This document shows positions 48,944 to 58,019 of a DNA stretch of 64,000 bases, piece after piece. The translations under genes were made by a program, and so were the position numbers. Position 1 is the stretch's first letter. Each line of letters begins with the position of its first letter. Below the pieces are notes generated by a model. It saw only the letters and a program-made list of their open reading frames with translations, was not told where the DNA came from and did not search any database. Location: positions 372,001-436,000 of the forward strand of contig NZ_MAOC01000020.1 in assembly GCF_001884135.1 (NCBI RefSeq), read 5' to 3'. This DNA comes from Bacillus nitratireducens. Lineage in GTDB: Bacteria; Bacillota; Bacilli; Bacillales; Bacillaceae_G.

Positions 48944-49264
48944 ATGAAGAAATATTATACAATTGTGGGTATGGTAAGTATTATTCTCGTGGCGATATTA
49001 CTTATAACTTGTCCGAAAGAATCAGATTTCAAATTGTATTTAGAGGATAAGTATGCATTGAAATGTGACGAGAGTAGCTTTGAATGCACGCAAAATGTAG
49101 ATGGAAAAAAAGAAAAATTACAGTTTGAAAGTATTGATGCGCGAAATGGTGTTTTCTTTATGACTGTAAAGCAAACGTATAAAACAGAAGCTGGTGTTAC
49201 AAAAGAATATAGCGGAGTAGGGATGTTTGGTACATTTCTTTTTGTTTCAGAGAAGACTTTCTAG
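48944..49264 (+). CDS. Membrane-anchored hypothetical protein
   Basis: A 106-residue protein with an N-terminal helix (residues 3-22) that could be an anchor or signal, then an external domain with two Cys (CDESSFECTQ) that may form a disulfide and a YSGVGMFGTFLFVSE end. GAAAGGAGAACAA precedes the ATG at 48944. Not recognised. Confidence 0.6.
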   Translation: MKKYYTIVGMVSIILVAILLITCPKESDFKLYLEDKYALKCDESSFECTQNVDGKKEKLQFESIDARNGVFFMTVKQTYKTEAGVTKEYSGVGMFGTFLFVSEKTF

Positions 49265-49333
49265 TAATAGAAGGTCTTTTTTTTATGCTTATGTTCATAT
49301 AGATGAAGTAAGACAAGCATAGGAGGGGGATTA

Positions 49334-49546
49334 ATGAAGAAGGAATGTATCGTTTGTGGTGGTGAGGAGTTTTTTTCATCAACATTATATGCACGTACGA
49401 AACAAGATTGGGCATATGCACCAAACATGTACCGATTTGAAAAGGTGTTTATTGAACAAAGGGACGAAGAAAATTATCCAGTCTTTCAAGAAATTACAGC
49501 CAAGCATTGTTGTGGATGCGGTCATATTATGTTGTATCATGAATGA
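49334..49546 (+). CDS. Small zinc-ribbon protein
   Basis: A 70-residue protein with CIVCGGEEF at the start and CCGCGHIMLYHE at the end, giving the four Cys of a zinc ribbon around a YARTKQDW middle. ATAGGAGGGGGATTA precedes the ATG. Conserved type of unknown role. Confidence 0.7.
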   Translation: MKKECIVCGGEEFFSSTLYARTKQDWAYAPNMYRFEKVFIEQRDEENYPVFQEITAKHCCGCGHIMLYHE

Positions 49547-49578
49547 ACACACCAAGTATAACTTGGTGTGTTTTTTTT
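49547..49578. terminator. Terminator between zinc-ribbon and DUF genes
   Basis: ACACACCAAGT / ACTTGGTGTGT stem around ATA, then eight T residues. It overlaps the end of the convergent gene. Confidence 0.88.
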
Positions 49579-49915
49579 AAAACGCTGATAAAGCAAGCGG
49601 ATATAGTAAAGTGAATAAAACAGAAAAACTGCCAAAACCAATTGCAGTATATCCAAGTGTTCTCGCTCCAAAGTTGACAGCTAATAAGCCAACTAAAATC
49701 GCAAGGGAGCCGAGTGTAACAGGATAAAAAGCAATGGAGAATAACGAAAGAAATAATGCGACATAGCCTATCATTGCTCCGGTATTTGTACCTTCTATTT
49801 CATTTGCAATTTCTTTGCGCTTATGTCTAATCGGAATACCAGCTGGTGATATTTCAGCTGCATACTCTTCGTTTTTTTCACCACTTTTAAAATGATGATT
49901 TCTCTTTCTTCGCAT
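49577..49915 (-). CDS. Small two/three-helix membrane protein with charged N-terminus
   Basis: A 112-residue protein. Residues 1-45 are charged and cytoplasmic (MRRKRNHHFKSGEKNEEYAA), followed by two or three helices rich in Gly (GSLAILVGLLAVNFGARTLGY). The ATG at 49915 is 9 nt after AGAGGG; one at 49921 is also in frame. Layout is like DUF4190-type proteins but no firm assignment. Confidence 0.55.
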   Translation of the reverse strand: MRRKRNHHFKSGEKNEEYAAEISPAGIPIRHKRKEIANEIEGTNTGAMIGYVALFLSLFSIAFYPVTLGSLAILVGLLAVNFGARTLGYTAIGFGSFSVLFTLLYPLALSAF

Positions 49916-50036
49916 GTACATCCCTCTCTTTCAATTGGGTGTATCTATAGTATCTTTCATAAGGAAAAGAACATGAGTATGAGTTAAACCCAAGTAAAGC
50001 AAAAATTGGAGAAAATAGATTCCATTGTTATCCTGT

Positions 50037-50147
50037 ACATCCCGCTATTTGCCGTGCAGTAAGGTTACCCGAAAAAGCCCGATTGGTGAGGGCTAATAAT
50101 CAGTGGGGGACGAACAAAATCCCCCACTGATTAAAGCTTCACTTTAT
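50037..50147 (+). repeat. bcr1-like repeat, copy D with central deletion (about 110 bp)
   Basis: Starts CATCCCGCTATTTGCCGTGC, keeps GCAGTAAGG, then skips to the AGCCCGATTGGTGAGGGCT module seen in copy B, and ends with a CAGTGGGGGA / TCCCCCACTG hairpin and GCTTCACTTTAT. The right end shows TTTAT; the left end has ACAT. It fills the gene-poor stretch 49922-50226; nothing else was seen there besides the promoter region of the next gene. Confidence 0.75.
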
Positions 50148-50226
50148 CTCTTTATGAAGATAAACAGGAATTTTGGAAAATGATGTAGAATGAAATGAAT
50201 GATAATAACTGAAGGTAGGGGAATGT

Positions 50227-50907
50227 ATGGCGAAGTTTAATTGGCATGAATCGGCAGAGAAAAAATGGGATAACGATGCAGAGTTTTGGAATCAAAATAG
50301 TCAAGAAATGTGGGATAGCGGGAGCAGGAGTACAATCATTCCATTTTTTGAGCAGTACGTCGAAAAAGAAGCACAAGTGTTAGATATTGGCTGTGGTGAT
50401 GGGTATGGTACATATAAATTAAGTGTTACTGGGTACAAAGCAGTTGGGGTGGACTTATCGGAAGTGATGATTCAAAAGGGTAAGGAACGCGGAGAGGGCT
50501 CAAATTTATCTTTTATAAAAGGTGATTTTTCTGCATTACCATTTGAAAATGAGCAATTTGAAGCAATAATGGCAATTAATTCTTTAGAATGGACTGAGGA
50601 GCCATTACAAGCATTAAATGAAATAAAGCGTGTTTTAAAGAAAGATGGATACGCATGTATTGCAATTTTAGGACCGACAGCAAAGCCTCGAGAGAATAGT
50701 TATCCTCGTTTATACGGCAAAGACGTTGTTTGTAATACGATGATGCCTTGGGAATTTGAACAGTTAGCGAAAGAACAAGGTTTTGAAGTTGTAGATGGCA
50801 TCGGTGTATATAAGCGCGGAGTAAATGAGAAGATGTTAGGTCAACTACCTACAGAGTTACAACAATCGTTAACATTCTTATGGGTATTTATGTTAAAAAA
50901 CGTATAA
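50227..50907 (+). CDS. Class I SAM-dependent methyltransferase
   Basis: A 226-residue methyltransferase with motif I VLDIGCGDGYGTYKL (about residues 50-64), VGVDLSEVMIQKGKERG and the AIMAINSLEWTEEPLQALNEIKRVLKKDGY block of UbiE/BioC-like enzymes. GAAGGTAGGGGAATGT precedes the ATG. It lies upstream of fhs but with its own spacing. Substrate unknown. Confidence 0.87.
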   Translation: MAKFNWHESAEKKWDNDAEFWNQNSQEMWDSGSRSTIIPFFEQYVEKEAQVLDIGCGDGYGTYKLSVTGYKAVGVDLSEVMIQKGKERGEGSNLSFIKGDFSALPFENEQFEAIMAINSLEWTEEPLQALNEIKRVLKKDGYACIAILGPTAKPRENSYPRLYGKDVVCNTMMPWEFEQLAKEQGFEVVDGIGVYKRGVNEKMLGQLPTELQQSLTFLWVFMLKNV

Positions 50908-51001
50908 AGAAATGAAAGAATTTTTAGGAGGTAAATAAGTGCAGAAAATACAAAAAACTGATACAATATCATCAGAACCAATTAAAGGGGGACTAGGGTA
51001 T

Positions 51002-52690
51002 ATGACAACTACTACAACAGTTAAATCCGATATTGAAATCGCACAAGAAGCGAGTATGAAGAAGATTCAAGAAATTGCAGCTGAATTAAATATTTTAGAA
51101 GATGAATTAGAGCCATACGGACATTATAAAGGTAAGTTATCTCTTGATATTTTTAAGCGCTTACAGGATGAAAAAGACGGTAAAGTTGTTTTAGTAACAG
51201 CGATTAACCCAACTCCAGCTGGAGAAGGTAAATCAACAGTAACAGTTGGTTTAGGTCAAGCTTTTAATAAAATTGGTAAGAAAACAGTAATTGCACTTCG
51301 CGAACCATCTCTTGGACCAACGATGGGACTAAAAGGCGGAGCAGCAGGTGGTGGTTTTTCACAGGTTGTACCAATGGAAGACATTAACCTTCACTTTACT
51401 GGAGATATCCATGCGATCACAACTGCCAATAATGCGTTAGCGGCGTTTATTGATAATCATATCCAACAAGGAAACACACTTGGAATTGATACGCGTAAAA
51501 TCGTTTGGAAACGCTGTGTTGACTTAAATGATCGTGCCCTTCGTAATGTAGTAATTGGCCTTGGTGGACCGGTTCAAGGTGTACCACGTGAAGACGGTTT
51601 TGATATTACAGTAGCATCTGAAATTATGGCCGTATTCTGCCTTGCAACAGATATTCAGGATTTAAAAACGCGTCTATCTCGCATTGTTGTCGCTTATAAT
51701 TTTACAAATCAACCTGTAACGGTTAAAGATTTAGGTGTAGAAGGTGCGTTAACATTATTATTAAAAGACGCATTAAAACCGAACTTAGTACAAACATTAG
51801 AAAATACACCAGCTATCATTCATGGCGGACCATTTGCGAATATCGCTCACGGTTGTAACAGTGTTATCGCTACGACAATGGCAGCAAAATTAGGTGATTA
51901 TGTTATTACAGAAGCTGGATTCGGTGCAGATTTAGGTGCTGAGAAGTTTTTAGATATTAAAGCTCGTGCAGCTGGCATTAAACCAGAAGCAGTTGTTATT
52001 GTTGCGACTATTCGTGCGCTTAAAATGCATGGCGGCGTAGCAAAAGATCAATTAAAAGAAGAAAATGTAGATGCATTAGCAAAAGGTATGGAAAACTTAC
52101 AGAAGCATGTTGAAACAATTCAAAGCTTCGGTGTGCCTTTCGTAATTGCTATTAACAAATTCATTACTGATACAGATGCAGAAGTTACATATTTACAAGA
52201 ATGGTGCAATGAGCGTGGCTATGCAGTATCCTTAACAGAAGTTTGGGAGAAGGGTGGCCAAGGCGGAGTTGATCTTGCTGAAAAAGTACTAAAAGAAATC
52301 GAAAAAGGTGAGAACAACTACGCACCACTTTACGAATTAGAATTACCATTGGAAGAAAAAATTCGTACAATTGCTCAAAAAGTGTATGGTGCAAAAGATA
52401 TCGAATTTGCTCCGAAAGCACGTAAGCAATTAGCTCAATATGAAGGAGAAGGTTGGAGTAACCTACCAGTTTGTATGGCGAAAACACAATACTCTCTTTC
52501 TGATGATGCAACGAAATTAGGGCGCCCATCTGACTTTATTGTTACAATTCGTGAATTAAAACCATCTATCGGTGCAGGGTTTATCGTTGCGTTAACAGGA
52601 ACAATGTTAACAATGCCAGGTCTTCCGAAACAGCCAGCTGCGCTGCAAATGGATGTAAATGAAGAGGGAAAAGCAGTAGGTTTATTCTAA
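51002..52690 (+). CDS. fhs: Formate--tetrahydrofolate ligase
   Basis: A 562-residue enzyme, normal length for the family, making 10-formyl-THF from formate, ATP and THF. The P-loop is [14 protein letters not shown] (about residues 70-83), followed by [19 protein letters not shown] and [23 protein letters not shown] at 51002 is preferred (GGGGGACTAGGG upstream); the frame is open to a GTG at 50939. Ends at a strong terminator. Supports one-carbon metabolism. Confidence 0.96.
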   Translation: MTTTTTVKSDIEIAQEASMKKIQEIAAELNILEDELEPYGHYKGKLSLDIFKRLQDEKDGKVVLVTAINPTPAGEGKSTVTVGLGQAFNKIGKKTVIALREPSLGPTMGLKGGAAGGGFSQVVPMEDINLHFTGDIHAITTANNALAAFIDNHIQQGNTLGIDTRKIVWKRCVDLNDRALRNVVIGLGGPVQGVPREDGFDITVASEIMAVFCLATDIQDLKTRLSRIVVAYNFTNQPVTVKDLGVEGALTLLLKDALKPNLVQTLENTPAIIHGGPFANIAHGCNSVIATTMAAKLGDYVITEAGFGADLGAEKFLDIKARAAGIKPEAVVIVATIRALKMHGGVAKDQLKEENVDALAKGMENLQKHVETIQSFGVPFVIAINKFITDTDAEVTYLQEWCNERGYAVSLTEVWEKGGQGGVDLAEKVLKEIEKGENNYAPLYELELPLEEKIRTIAQKVYGAKDIEFAPKARKQLAQYEGEGWSNLPVCMAKTQYSLSDDATKLGRPSDFIVTIRELKPSIGAGFIVALTGTMLTMPGLPKQPAALQMDVNEEGKAVGLF

Positions 52691-52739
52691 AAGGTTGTAA
52701 TTCATCTCGTTTATCTGTACACTATATATACATCAAGTG

Positions 52740-52770
52740 GCGCCTTTCCATCGAAAGGCGCCTGTTTTTT
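52740..52770 (+). terminator. Rho-independent terminator after fhs
   Basis: GGCGCCTTTC / GAAAGGCGCC stem around CATC, then TTTTTT. Confidence 0.9.
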
Positions 52771-52780
52771 GGAGGAAATT

Positions 52781-53308
52781 ATGTTTGATCCAACTGCTTT
52801 TGAAAATTTAAAGGTAATTGTGGAAGGAGCTGTCTATGATTTCGATTTACACGGTGATATTCTCGTAACAGATCGAAAAGATGTGATGGACCTTGCTTCA
52901 TTGAGTCGTATGTATAGTATTTCATTTCAACTAACAGAACCATTTAAAACGATGGTAGAGGCAACATTTTCACTATCTGTTGATGCAAAGAATTTATCAG
53001 GTGAAATATTAGAAGTACCTCAGTTTATACCAGGTTGTGAAATGAAGCTGGAATTCTCGTTCGAAATGGAACAACCAGAGATAGGATGCGAAGAAATTGA
53101 AACTTTATTGCATTCTATATGGGGAAAAGAGCGAATGATTACGCAGAAAATTTCATACGAATATAATAAGCAAGCGATTTCATATCATAATAAGGTAGAG
53201 GTTCTATTTCAAAAAGCGATTACAGAAGACCATGTTGATGATTTAATAGCTGTTATTTCACACATGATAGAAACGGTGCGAACAATACAGCATTTTCTTC
53301 AAAAATAG
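52781..53308 (+). CDS. Conserved hypothetical protein
   Basis: A 175-residue soluble protein with a beta-rich first half (LKVIVEGAVYDFDLHGDILVTD, a segment found in many Bacillus proteins of unknown role) and a helical C-terminus (DDLIAVISHMIETVRTIQHF). Ribosome site GGAGGAAATT is directly before the ATG. It lies 19 nt upstream of the RNA helicase gene, so the two are likely cotranscribed. No domain function known. Confidence 0.65.
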   Translation: MFDPTAFENLKVIVEGAVYDFDLHGDILVTDRKDVMDLASLSRMYSISFQLTEPFKTMVEATFSLSVDAKNLSGEILEVPQFIPGCEMKLEFSFEMEQPEIGCEEIETLLHSIWGKERMITQKISYEYNKQAISYHNKVEVLFQKAITEDHVDDLIAVISHMIETVRTIQHFLQK

Positions 53309-53327
53309 AGATAAAGGAGAAAAACAA

Positions 53328-54497
53328 ATGATAAAAGATATGCAACCATTTTTACAACAAGCTTGGGAGAAGGCTGGTTTTAAAGAATTAACTGAAATTC
53401 AAAAACAAGCGATTCCAACTATTTTAGAAGGACAAGACGTTATAGCTGAATCTCCAACTGGAACAGGAAAAACATTAGCGTACTTATTACCACTTTTACA
53501 TAAAATTAATCCTGAAGTAAAACAGCCACAAGTTGTTATTTTAGCTCCAACGCGTGAACTTGTAATGCAAATTCATGAAGAGGTTCAAAAATTTACAGCA
53601 GGAACTGAAATTTCAGGTGCATCTTTAATTGGTGGTGCAGATATTAAGCGCCAAGTTGAAAAATTAAAGAAACACCCGAAAGTAATTGTCGGTTCACCAG
53701 GCCGTATTTTAGAATTAATTCGTATGAAAAAGCTAAAAATGCATGAAGTGAAAACAATTGTATTTGATGAGTTTGATCAAATTGTAAAGCAAAAAATGAT
53801 GGGCGCTGCACAGGATGTAATTAAATCAACGATGCGCGATCGTCAATTAGTATTCTTCTCAGCAACAATGACAAAAGCGGCAGAAGATGCAGCACGTGAT
53901 TTAGCAGTTGAACCACAATTAGTACGTGTAACTCGTGCAGAGTCAAAAAGCTTAGTTGAGCATACGTATATCATTTGTGAGCGACGCGAAAAAAATGATT
54001 ACGTAAGAAGAATTATGCATATGGGCGATGTAAAAGCAGTTGCTTTCTTAAATGACCCATTCCGTTTAGATGAAATTACTCAGAAATTGAAATTCCGTAA
54101 AATGAAAGCAGCAGCTCTTCATGCAGAGGCAAGCAAGCAAGAGCGTGAAGCAACGATGCGTGCATTCCGCGGTGGGAAATTAGAAATTCTACTTGCTACT
54201 GATATTGCAGCACGTGGAATAGATATTGATGATTTAACACATGTAATTCACTTAGAGTTACCTGACACTGTAGACCAATACATTCACCGTTCAGGACGTA
54301 CTGGACGTATGGGTAAAGAAGGAACAGTAGTTTCTCTTGTAACAGAACAAGAAGAACGTAAATTACTTCAATTTGCGAAAAAATTAGGTATCGTGTTTAC
54401 GAAACAAGAAATGTTCAAAGGAACATTTGTAGAATCGAAACCACAAGAACCAAAGAAAAAGAAACCAGCTTTTACTGGGAAGAAGAAGCCTAGATAA
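53328..54497 (+). CDS. DEAD-box RNA helicase with DEFD motif II
   Basis: A 389-residue ATP-dependent RNA helicase. Motifs in order: Q motif FKELTEIQKQAIP, I SPTGTGKT, Ia APTRELVMQI, Ib GSPGRILELI, II VFDEFD (instead of DEAD), III SATM, V ATDIAARGID and VI HRSGRTGRMG. A short basic tail (KPQEPKKKKPAFTGKKKPR) probably contacts RNA. AAAGGAGAAAAACAA precedes the ATG. One of several such helicases in B. cereus; which Csh protein it is was not determined. Its TAA lies in the end of a bcr1-like repeat. Confidence 0.9.
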   Translation: MIKDMQPFLQQAWEKAGFKELTEIQKQAIPTILEGQDVIAESPTGTGKTLAYLLPLLHKINPEVKQPQVVILAPTRELVMQIHEEVQKFTAGTEISGASLIGGADIKRQVEKLKKHPKVIVGSPGRILELIRMKKLKMHEVKTIVFDEFDQIVKQKMMGAAQDVIKSTMRDRQLVFFSATMTKAAEDAARDLAVEPQLVRVTRAESKSLVEHTYIICERREKNDYVRRIMHMGDVKAVAFLNDPFRLDEITQKLKFRKMKAAALHAEASKQEREATMRAFRGGKLEILLATDIAARGIDIDDLTHVIHLELPDTVDQYIHRSGRTGRMGKEGTVVSLVTEQEERKLLQFAKKLGIVFTKQEMFKGTFVESKPQEPKKKKPAFTGKKKPR

Positions 54498-54636
54498 AGT
54501 TAAACTTTAATCAGTGGGCGGGTGTTCCTCCCCACTGATTATTAGCCTTCACGTGCAGTTAATCTCCCACCGGACTTCTTTGCTCTAACTGAATTTTGAG
54601 GTGGGAGTCTTACTGCACGGCAAATAGTGGGATAAA
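54494..54636 (-). repeat. bcr1-like repeat, near full-length copy E (143 bp)
   Basis: Inverted copy: ATAAAGTTAAACTTTAATCA at the left, CAGTGGG / CCCACTG arms, a central module with GTGCAGTTAATCTCCCACC / GGTGGGAGTCTTACTGCAC arms, and GGCAAATAGTGGGATAAA at the right. The AGCCCGATTGGTGA insert of copies B and D is absent. ATAAA is present at both ends. The helicase stop TAA (54495-54497) lies in the left ATAAA. Confidence 0.8.
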
Positions 54637-54643
54637 TAAAAGG

Positions 54644-54678
54644 AAAGACGCAACTATGCGTAGTTACGTCTTTTTTTT
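54644..54678 (+). terminator. Rho-independent terminator downstream of repeat E
   Basis: AAGACGCAACTA / TAGTTACGTCTT stem (one bulge) and a run of eight T residues. From here to 54865 there is only A/T-rich DNA with no visible gene; it must hold the promoter of the next gene. Confidence 0.85.
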
Positions 54679-54865
54679 GTGGAATAATAGATGAAATTTT
54701 ATTAACGATTATTAAAATTTCATCTATCGTAACTTTAAAAATATTAATGATTCTACAGGGATTATTGATAAAGGTGTAGCATTTCTAGTTTAGTTTGTAC
54801 AAGGAAGTAACATAAAAAGAGTCGAATATTAACATGATACGAAATAATAAAAAGAAGGTACATTT

Positions 54866-55660
54866 ATGAACAGGAAATTAGGAATGTTTTTAAATACAAA
54901 ACATATTGAAGTAAACGAAGGAATAAAAAAGGCGAGAGAATGGGATTTAAAATATATTCAACTATATGCTATGAATATGACTTTCAACTTAGCAAATATT
55001 TCAAAGGTAGAATGGACCAATTTAAAGAAAAGTTTATTTTTTAATGGAATTAAAGTTCCGTCATTAGCAATTAGTTTTGGAGAAAGTGGAATTGTAGGGG
55101 CGGAGGATGAAAATGTAATAGAGCAGTTGAAACGTGTTGCTGATAAGGGATTAGAATTAGGAGCAAATATAATAACGGCTCACATTGGAAAAATTCCAGA
55201 TGTTGAAAAGAGCGAGCGATATGACAAGATGCAAAGGGCTTGTTATGAGATAGGGGATTTATTATTAAAATTAGGGGGAGTCTTCGCTATGGAGACAGGA
55301 TCTGAAAAAGCAATAGTATTAAAACAATTTTTAGAAACTACAAACTCCAAAGGACTAGCTGTTAACTTTGACCCAGCAAATTTAATTAGCGATGTAAATG
55401 GAAATCCGATAGAGAGTTTATTACTATTAAAAGATTATATAGTACAAACTCATATTAAAGATTGTAAAGAAGTGAAAAGCGATAGTTCAAGTAAGTATAT
55501 AGAAGTCGCAGCAGGAAATGGTGAAGTAGATTTCGATATATTCTTCAAGGCATTAGATGAAATCGGATTCGACGGGTATAACATGATTGAAAGAAATGAT
55601 TATTTTAACGAACTTGACGGGATGAATCAGTCGGTAAATTTTGTAAAGAGGTACATATAA
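54866..55660 (+). CDS. Sugar phosphate isomerase/epimerase (xylose isomerase-like TIM barrel)
   Basis: A 264-residue protein of the AP endonuclease 2 / IolE-like TIM-barrel superfamily. Metal-binding candidates are Glu in FAMETGSEKA, Asp in VNFDPANLIS, His in VQTHIKDCKE and Glu in YNMIERND. AAAGAAGGTACATTT precedes the ATG. The gene is single. Many members act on inositol or ketose derivatives; substrate unknown. Confidence 0.78.
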   Translation: MNRKLGMFLNTKHIEVNEGIKKAREWDLKYIQLYAMNMTFNLANISKVEWTNLKKSLFFNGIKVPSLAISFGESGIVGAEDENVIEQLKRVADKGLELGANIITAHIGKIPDVEKSERYDKMQRACYEIGDLLLKLGGVFAMETGSEKAIVLKQFLETTNSKGLAVNFDPANLISDVNGNPIESLLLLKDYIVQTHIKDCKEVKSDSSSKYIEVAAGNGEVDFDIFFKALDEIGFDGYNMIERNDYFNELDGMNQSVNFVKRYI

Positions 55661-55730
55661 ACTCAAAAGGAATAACAATAACACTTGTAGAAACCTACAT
55701 AGAGTATAAAAACCATTAGGGGGAAATGAA

Positions 55731-56114
55731 ATGATCCATAAAGTTGGACAAATTATGCTGTATGTAAATAATCAAGATGAGGCAGTAAATTTTTGGACGG
55801 AAAAGGTAGGGTTTCATGTAGTAGCAGAGGAAGATAACAAGCAAGGAATGAGATGGATTGAAATCGCTCCGACTAACGGTGCAGAAACGAGTATTATATT
55901 ACATAATAAAGAAGTTATTTCTAAGATGAGCCCAGAATTAAATCTTGGTACACCATCTTTAATGTTCTTCTCAGAAAATCTTGATCAATTATATACAGAT
56001 TTAAAAAATAAAAATGTTACTGTTGGAGAAATGGTAACTATGCCTTCTGGTAAAGTGTTTAACTTTGCTGATAGTGAAGGGAACTATTTTGCGGTTATGG
56101 AAAAGAACCAATAA
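55731..56114 (+). CDS. VOC family protein (glyoxalase/bleomycin resistance-like)
   Basis: A 127-residue protein with two beta-alpha-beta-beta-beta units. Each unit shows a typical strand: VGQIMLYVNNQDEAVNFWTE with VGFHVV in the first, and TPSLMFFSENLDQLYTDLKN with FNFADSEGNYFAVME in the second. Metal or substrate binding is likely. TTAGGGGGAAATGAA precedes the ATG. No specific substrate. Confidence 0.85.
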   Translation: MIHKVGQIMLYVNNQDEAVNFWTEKVGFHVVAEEDNKQGMRWIEIAPTNGAETSIILHNKEVISKMSPELNLGTPSLMFFSENLDQLYTDLKNKNVTVGEMVTMPSGKVFNFADSEGNYFAVMEKNQ

Positions 56115-56131
56115 TAATATTGTTATGTGAA

Positions 56132-56160
56132 AATCCCCCTCGTAAATCATGAGGGGGATT
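56132..56160. terminator. Convergent terminator
   Basis: AATCCCCCTC / GAGGGGGATT stem around GTAAATCAT between the VOC gene and the convergent gene. Confidence 0.82.
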
Positions 56161-56797
56161 AAATATTTGAAGTGAATTTTTTATTAGCGAGTTGTTCTAT
56201 AAAAAATGTTCCTTTTTCAATAGCGGTCTCAATATAACCAACGATTTGATCAAACGTAAAAACCTGTAACTCTTCATGCAAATGTTGCTCCGGATACAGC
56301 ATATCTTCAAAAAGGTATGCTCGAAATGCTAAAACGTTTTCTTTAGAAACCTCTTCGATATCCATAATGTGAGCCTCTTGATTTAGAAGAGAGAAGAGCT
56401 TTTGATCTATAGCGTAATGATGCAACAACTTTGCGTTCAACAATTTAAAATCGTTATAGTACATAGGTGCGATAGTTTCGTCGTTTTCCATTCTATTTTT
56501 AAGCCAAGGTAGAAAAAAGCCGCTTAGCCAATTATCATCGGCAATGAGGTGGGTGCAATAGCCTAGGAGAAAAGGGGACTCCATATAATCTTTATATTTA
56601 TGAATAAATGATCCATAATCAATTCGTCTCGTATAGTCTTTTGTTGAGCCGGCGTAAAAATGTGAGGTGACTTTTTCTATCTTTGAATGCACAGCATCGG
56701 GGGCTACGCCTCCAAGTATAAAAGAAGTTTTATCTTGAATAGATAATTTCTCGGCAATCCTGTTAGCGATAATAGCATGCATAATTCGTGATCCCAT
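56159..56797 (-). CDS. Zinc-dependent phospholipase C-like hydrolase
   Basis: A 212-residue protein of the S1-P1 nuclease/phospholipase C-like fold. His/Asp candidates for the metal site appear as RIMHAIIANRI, LGGVAPDAVHSK, SHFYAG and LGYCTHLIADD. No signal peptide is visible, so it is probably cytoplasmic. ATG at 56797 follows GAGGTG by 6 nt; a GTG at 56806 is in frame. Substrate unknown. Confidence 0.72.
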   Translation of the reverse strand: MGSRIMHAIIANRIAEKLSIQDKTSFILGGVAPDAVHSKIEKVTSHFYAGSTKDYTRRIDYGSFIHKYKDYMESPFLLGYCTHLIADDNWLSGFFLPWLKNRMENDETIAPMYYNDFKLLNAKLLHHYAIDQKLFSLLNQEAHIMDIEEVSKENVLAFRAYLFEDMLYPEQHLHEELQVFTFDQIVGYIETAIEKGTFFIEQLANKKFTSNI

Positions 56798-56826
56798 GAA
56801 TGACACCTCGGTTTCAAGTATTCATT

Positions 56827-57813
56827 TCAGGAAGAGGGCTGAATAGTTAGTATGACTTTCCCTGTACTTTTTCTACTTTCGACCCATTCATGTGCTTTCC
56901 CTGCATCTTGAAGTGGAAAAGATTTCGTTGCTTTCATTTTCAGACGGCCATCACGTAAATAACGGAAAACTTCATTTGCAGTTTCTTGGAGTAGTTCAGG
57001 ACGTTTTTTTCGTGTAGTACCAAAGCTAAAACCGAGTATAGAGCGGCAACTTGCGTGTAAATCTTTCGTTTGAAAGTTACCAATTTCACCGCTTGCATTA
57101 CCGAAATGAACGAGGCGACCGTAATAAGCAAGACATTTTAAACTTCTTTCCGAAACCGTTCCAGAAATAGAATCTAAAATTACATCGACCCCTTCACCGT
57201 TGGTCAGCTCATTGACTTTCTCTACAAAATCCTCATCTTGATGACAAATAACATAATCAGCTCCAGCATCTAAAGCTATTTTTCTTTTTACTTCACTCCC
57301 GACAGTACCAATAACGGTTCCAGCCCCTAATCGTTTTGCAAGTTGAATCGCGGTAGTACCAATTCCACCAGCAGCCGCATGAATTAGAACAGATTCACAA
57401 TGTTGAAGTCTTGCAACATTTACAAGTAAATTGTAGCTTGTAAAAGATACGATAGGGCAAGCGGCTGCAGTTTGGAAATCAACTTCATCAGGTAATACGA
57501 AAGTAAGATTTTCATTTGCAACAACATATTCAGCGTAAGAACCATTTTGAGGAAAAGCAATGACTCGTTGGCCAGGATAAATGTTTTTCACATGAGAACC
57601 TACGCGTTCTACAATACCAGCTGCATCTATCCCTGGGATAAAAGGTAAGGCTTTGTTTCCTTTTTTGCCATAACGTGATTTAATATCGGCAAAATTAACA
57701 CTAGTAGCAACAACACGAATTAATACTTGATTGTCTGAAATAGCCGGCATCTCCACGTCTGTATATTTCATCACTTCAGGACCACCGAACGAAGGTACAA
57801 CGATAGCTTTCAT
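56827..57813 (-). CDS. Quinone oxidoreductase-like NADPH dehydrogenase (MDR superfamily)
   Basis: A 328-residue zinc-free medium-chain reductase. The GroES-like domain has FIPGIDAAGIVERVG, and the nucleotide loop is HAAAGGIGTTAIQLAKRLGA (about residues 145-164). No Cys/His zinc-binding loop is present, as in NADPH:quinone reductases. AGGAGGATATTAT precedes the ATG. Likely reduces quinones or enones; substrate unknown. Confidence 0.86.
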   Translation of the reverse strand: MKAIVVPSFGGPEVMKYTDVEMPAISDNQVLIRVVATSVNFADIKSRYGKKGNKALPFIPGIDAAGIVERVGSHVKNIYPGQRVIAFPQNGSYAEYVVANENLTFVLPDEVDFQTAAACPIVSFTSYNLLVNVARLQHCESVLIHAAAGGIGTTAIQLAKRLGAGTVIGTVGSEVKRKIALDAGADYVICHQDEDFVEKVNELTNGEGVDVILDSISGTVSERSLKCLAYYGRLVHFGNASGEIGNFQTKDLHASCRSILGFSFGTTRKKRPELLQETANEVFRYLRDGRLKMKATKSFPLQDAGKAHEWVESRKSTGKVILTIQPSS

Positions 57814-58019
57814 ATAATATCCTCCTAAATTTGACTATATAAATCATTTTAAATCTTCATTAAGAATTGGAAAATTATATAATTGTTATGCAAGGTTATA
57901 AGTGAAGCTTATGAAGTCATTAGATCATTATATTAATGTATATAAAATTTTTTTTGAAAAATCGAACGAAATATCGTTTTCTTGCCAATATATAGTATAA
58001 GACAAAGGAGGGATGGTAC

